A stretch of 7,291 bases of DNA from Betaproteobacteria bacterium UBA931 (GTDB taxonomy: Bacteria; Pseudomonadota; Gammaproteobacteria; Burkholderiales; Casimicrobiaceae). Position 1 is the first letter of the stretch, and every line of letters begins with the position of its first letter. The notes beneath the pieces are model-generated. The model saw only the letters and a list, made by a program, of their open reading frames with translations, searched no databases and was not told the DNA's origin. The stretch is from assembly GCA_002293615.1 (NCBI GenBank), contig DBDN01000093.1, positions 12,741 through 20,031 on the forward strand, read 5' to 3'. The translations under genes and the position numbers were made by a program. Of the stretch, positions 6,904-7,291 are shown in pieces.

Positions 6904-7291
6904 GGACAATCTCCAGAGTAATTGCACCCGCGCTTCCCGCCAATGCGCGGGTGGTCACGTGCGCTACATCGATGCGTACCGTGCCCGGCGCCAACGTATC
7001 GTCAATGGCAACCGATAAAACATCAGTGCATGCTTGTGCATCTTGTTGCGCATTGCAGCAGCGCACACGGTCGCCCCCTTTGATCTTAAGCGATGCGGCG
7101 TCTTGGGTGCGAATACGCACGGTCGGTGTTTGTGCCCAAGATGTTTTCTGCAAAGACGGCGCGCGGCGTACCAACGGATCCGCCGCATAAGGCGGCACCG
7201 CTGAAATACGTTCCATCACTGATGCCGCTCTTTCTTTATCGGCATGCACGGGCAAAAATCTCTCGAGTGAAACCGCGTTCGACAATTGTTG
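6896..7291 (-). CDS. nuoG: NADH-quinone oxidoreductase subunit G, 3' end (start beyond window)
   Basis: This is the C-terminal end of the large peripheral-arm subunit that carries the N1b, N4 and N5 iron-sulphur clusters; none of its cluster-binding region is in the window. The frame is open from the window edge (Gln-Gln first) for 131 residues to TGA at 6898-6896. A TTG at 7285 is only an internal Leu codon, not a start. The identification rests on VPPYAADPLVRRAPSLQKT, a stretch I recognise from the end of betaproteobacterial NuoG. After it comes a small beta-rich segment with G-D-R-V-R and P-G-T-V-R-I elements, like the C-terminal domain of the molybdopterin-oxidoreductase fold to which NuoG belongs. 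Its position directly before nuoH agrees. The last bases overlap the nuoH start by eight. Confidence 0.9.
   Translation of the reverse strand, partial: QQLSNAVSLERFLPVHADKERAASVMERISAVPPYAADPLVRRAPSLQKTSWAQTPTVRIRTQDAASLKIKGGDRVRCCNAQQDAQACTDVLSVAIDDTLAPGTVRIDVAHVTTRALAGSAGAITLEIVHD
6911..6914 (-). promoter_or_regulatory. Ribosome-binding site of nuoH
   Basis: GGAG on the minus strand ends seven bases before the ATG at 6903, within the final codons of nuoG. It supports that ATG over the in-frame GTG at 6927, which lies upstream of the site. Confidence 0.7.

Noticed and set aside
6904..6927. Longer NuoH starting at GTG 6927
   Set aside because: The extra eight residues overlap nuoG further and lie upstream of the GGAG site, which is ideally spaced for the ATG at 6903.
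7283..7285. TTG at 7285 as the start of a separate 129-residue protein
   Set aside because: The frame stays open to the window edge and the encoded sequence matches the end of NuoG, so this is an internal Leu codon of a truncated gene.

Overview
This window is a continuous stretch of a bacterial respiratory complex I (NADH:quinone oxidoreductase, NDH-1) operon. All of it is read on the minus strand, so the gene order runs from high to low coordinates: nuoG (3' end only), nuoH, nuoI, nuoJ, nuoK, nuoL, nuoM, nuoN (5' part only). This is the canonical G-H-I-J-K-L-M-N order of the 14-gene nuoA-N cluster. Both ends of the window cut through genes. There is no rRNA, tRNA, CRISPR array, insertion sequence or recognisable promoter or terminator. 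Non-coding DNA is limited to junctions of 23 bases or fewer, as expected inside one polycistronic transcript.

The host looks like a proteobacterium, most likely betaproteobacterial. The reasons are a roughly balanced base composition, a 162-residue NuoI of the short proteobacterial type with the familiar C-terminal YFTKEMLLAVGDRYE stretch, an R-R-A-P-S-L-Q element near the NuoG C-terminus, a NuoJ tail with a Q-D-P-S-x-Q element, and an FFEA..IP element in NuoM. This assignment comes from remembered family patterns, not a search. Several family motifs are altered (NuoH GPTR, NuoM ISNAL), so the organism is probably not a close relative of the common model species.

The layout from the upstream end is as follows. 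The visible NuoG tail (peripheral arm) overlaps nuoH by 8 bases. NuoH (quinone-chamber membrane subunit) is followed after 3 bases by NuoI, which carries two 4Fe-4S clusters. NuoJ and NuoK (small membrane subunits) overlap by ATGA. NuoL, NuoM and NuoN are the three antiporter-like proton-pumping subunits. NuoL and NuoM are joined by a TGATG stop/start. NuoM and NuoN are separated by 10 bases that contain a four-codon mini reading frame linking the two.

Together these subunits carry electrons from the peripheral arm (NuoG, then NuoI) to quinone at the NuoH interface, and couple this to proton translocation through the charged axis of NuoH-J-K-N-M-L. The key charged residues of the pump are present in every subunit that can be checked. 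The points worth a second look are small: a four-cysteine loop insertion beside a 9-bp tandem repeat in NuoN, a His-to-Asn change at a usually conserved channel position in NuoM, and altered motif residues in NuoH. I see no evidence of a new system here.
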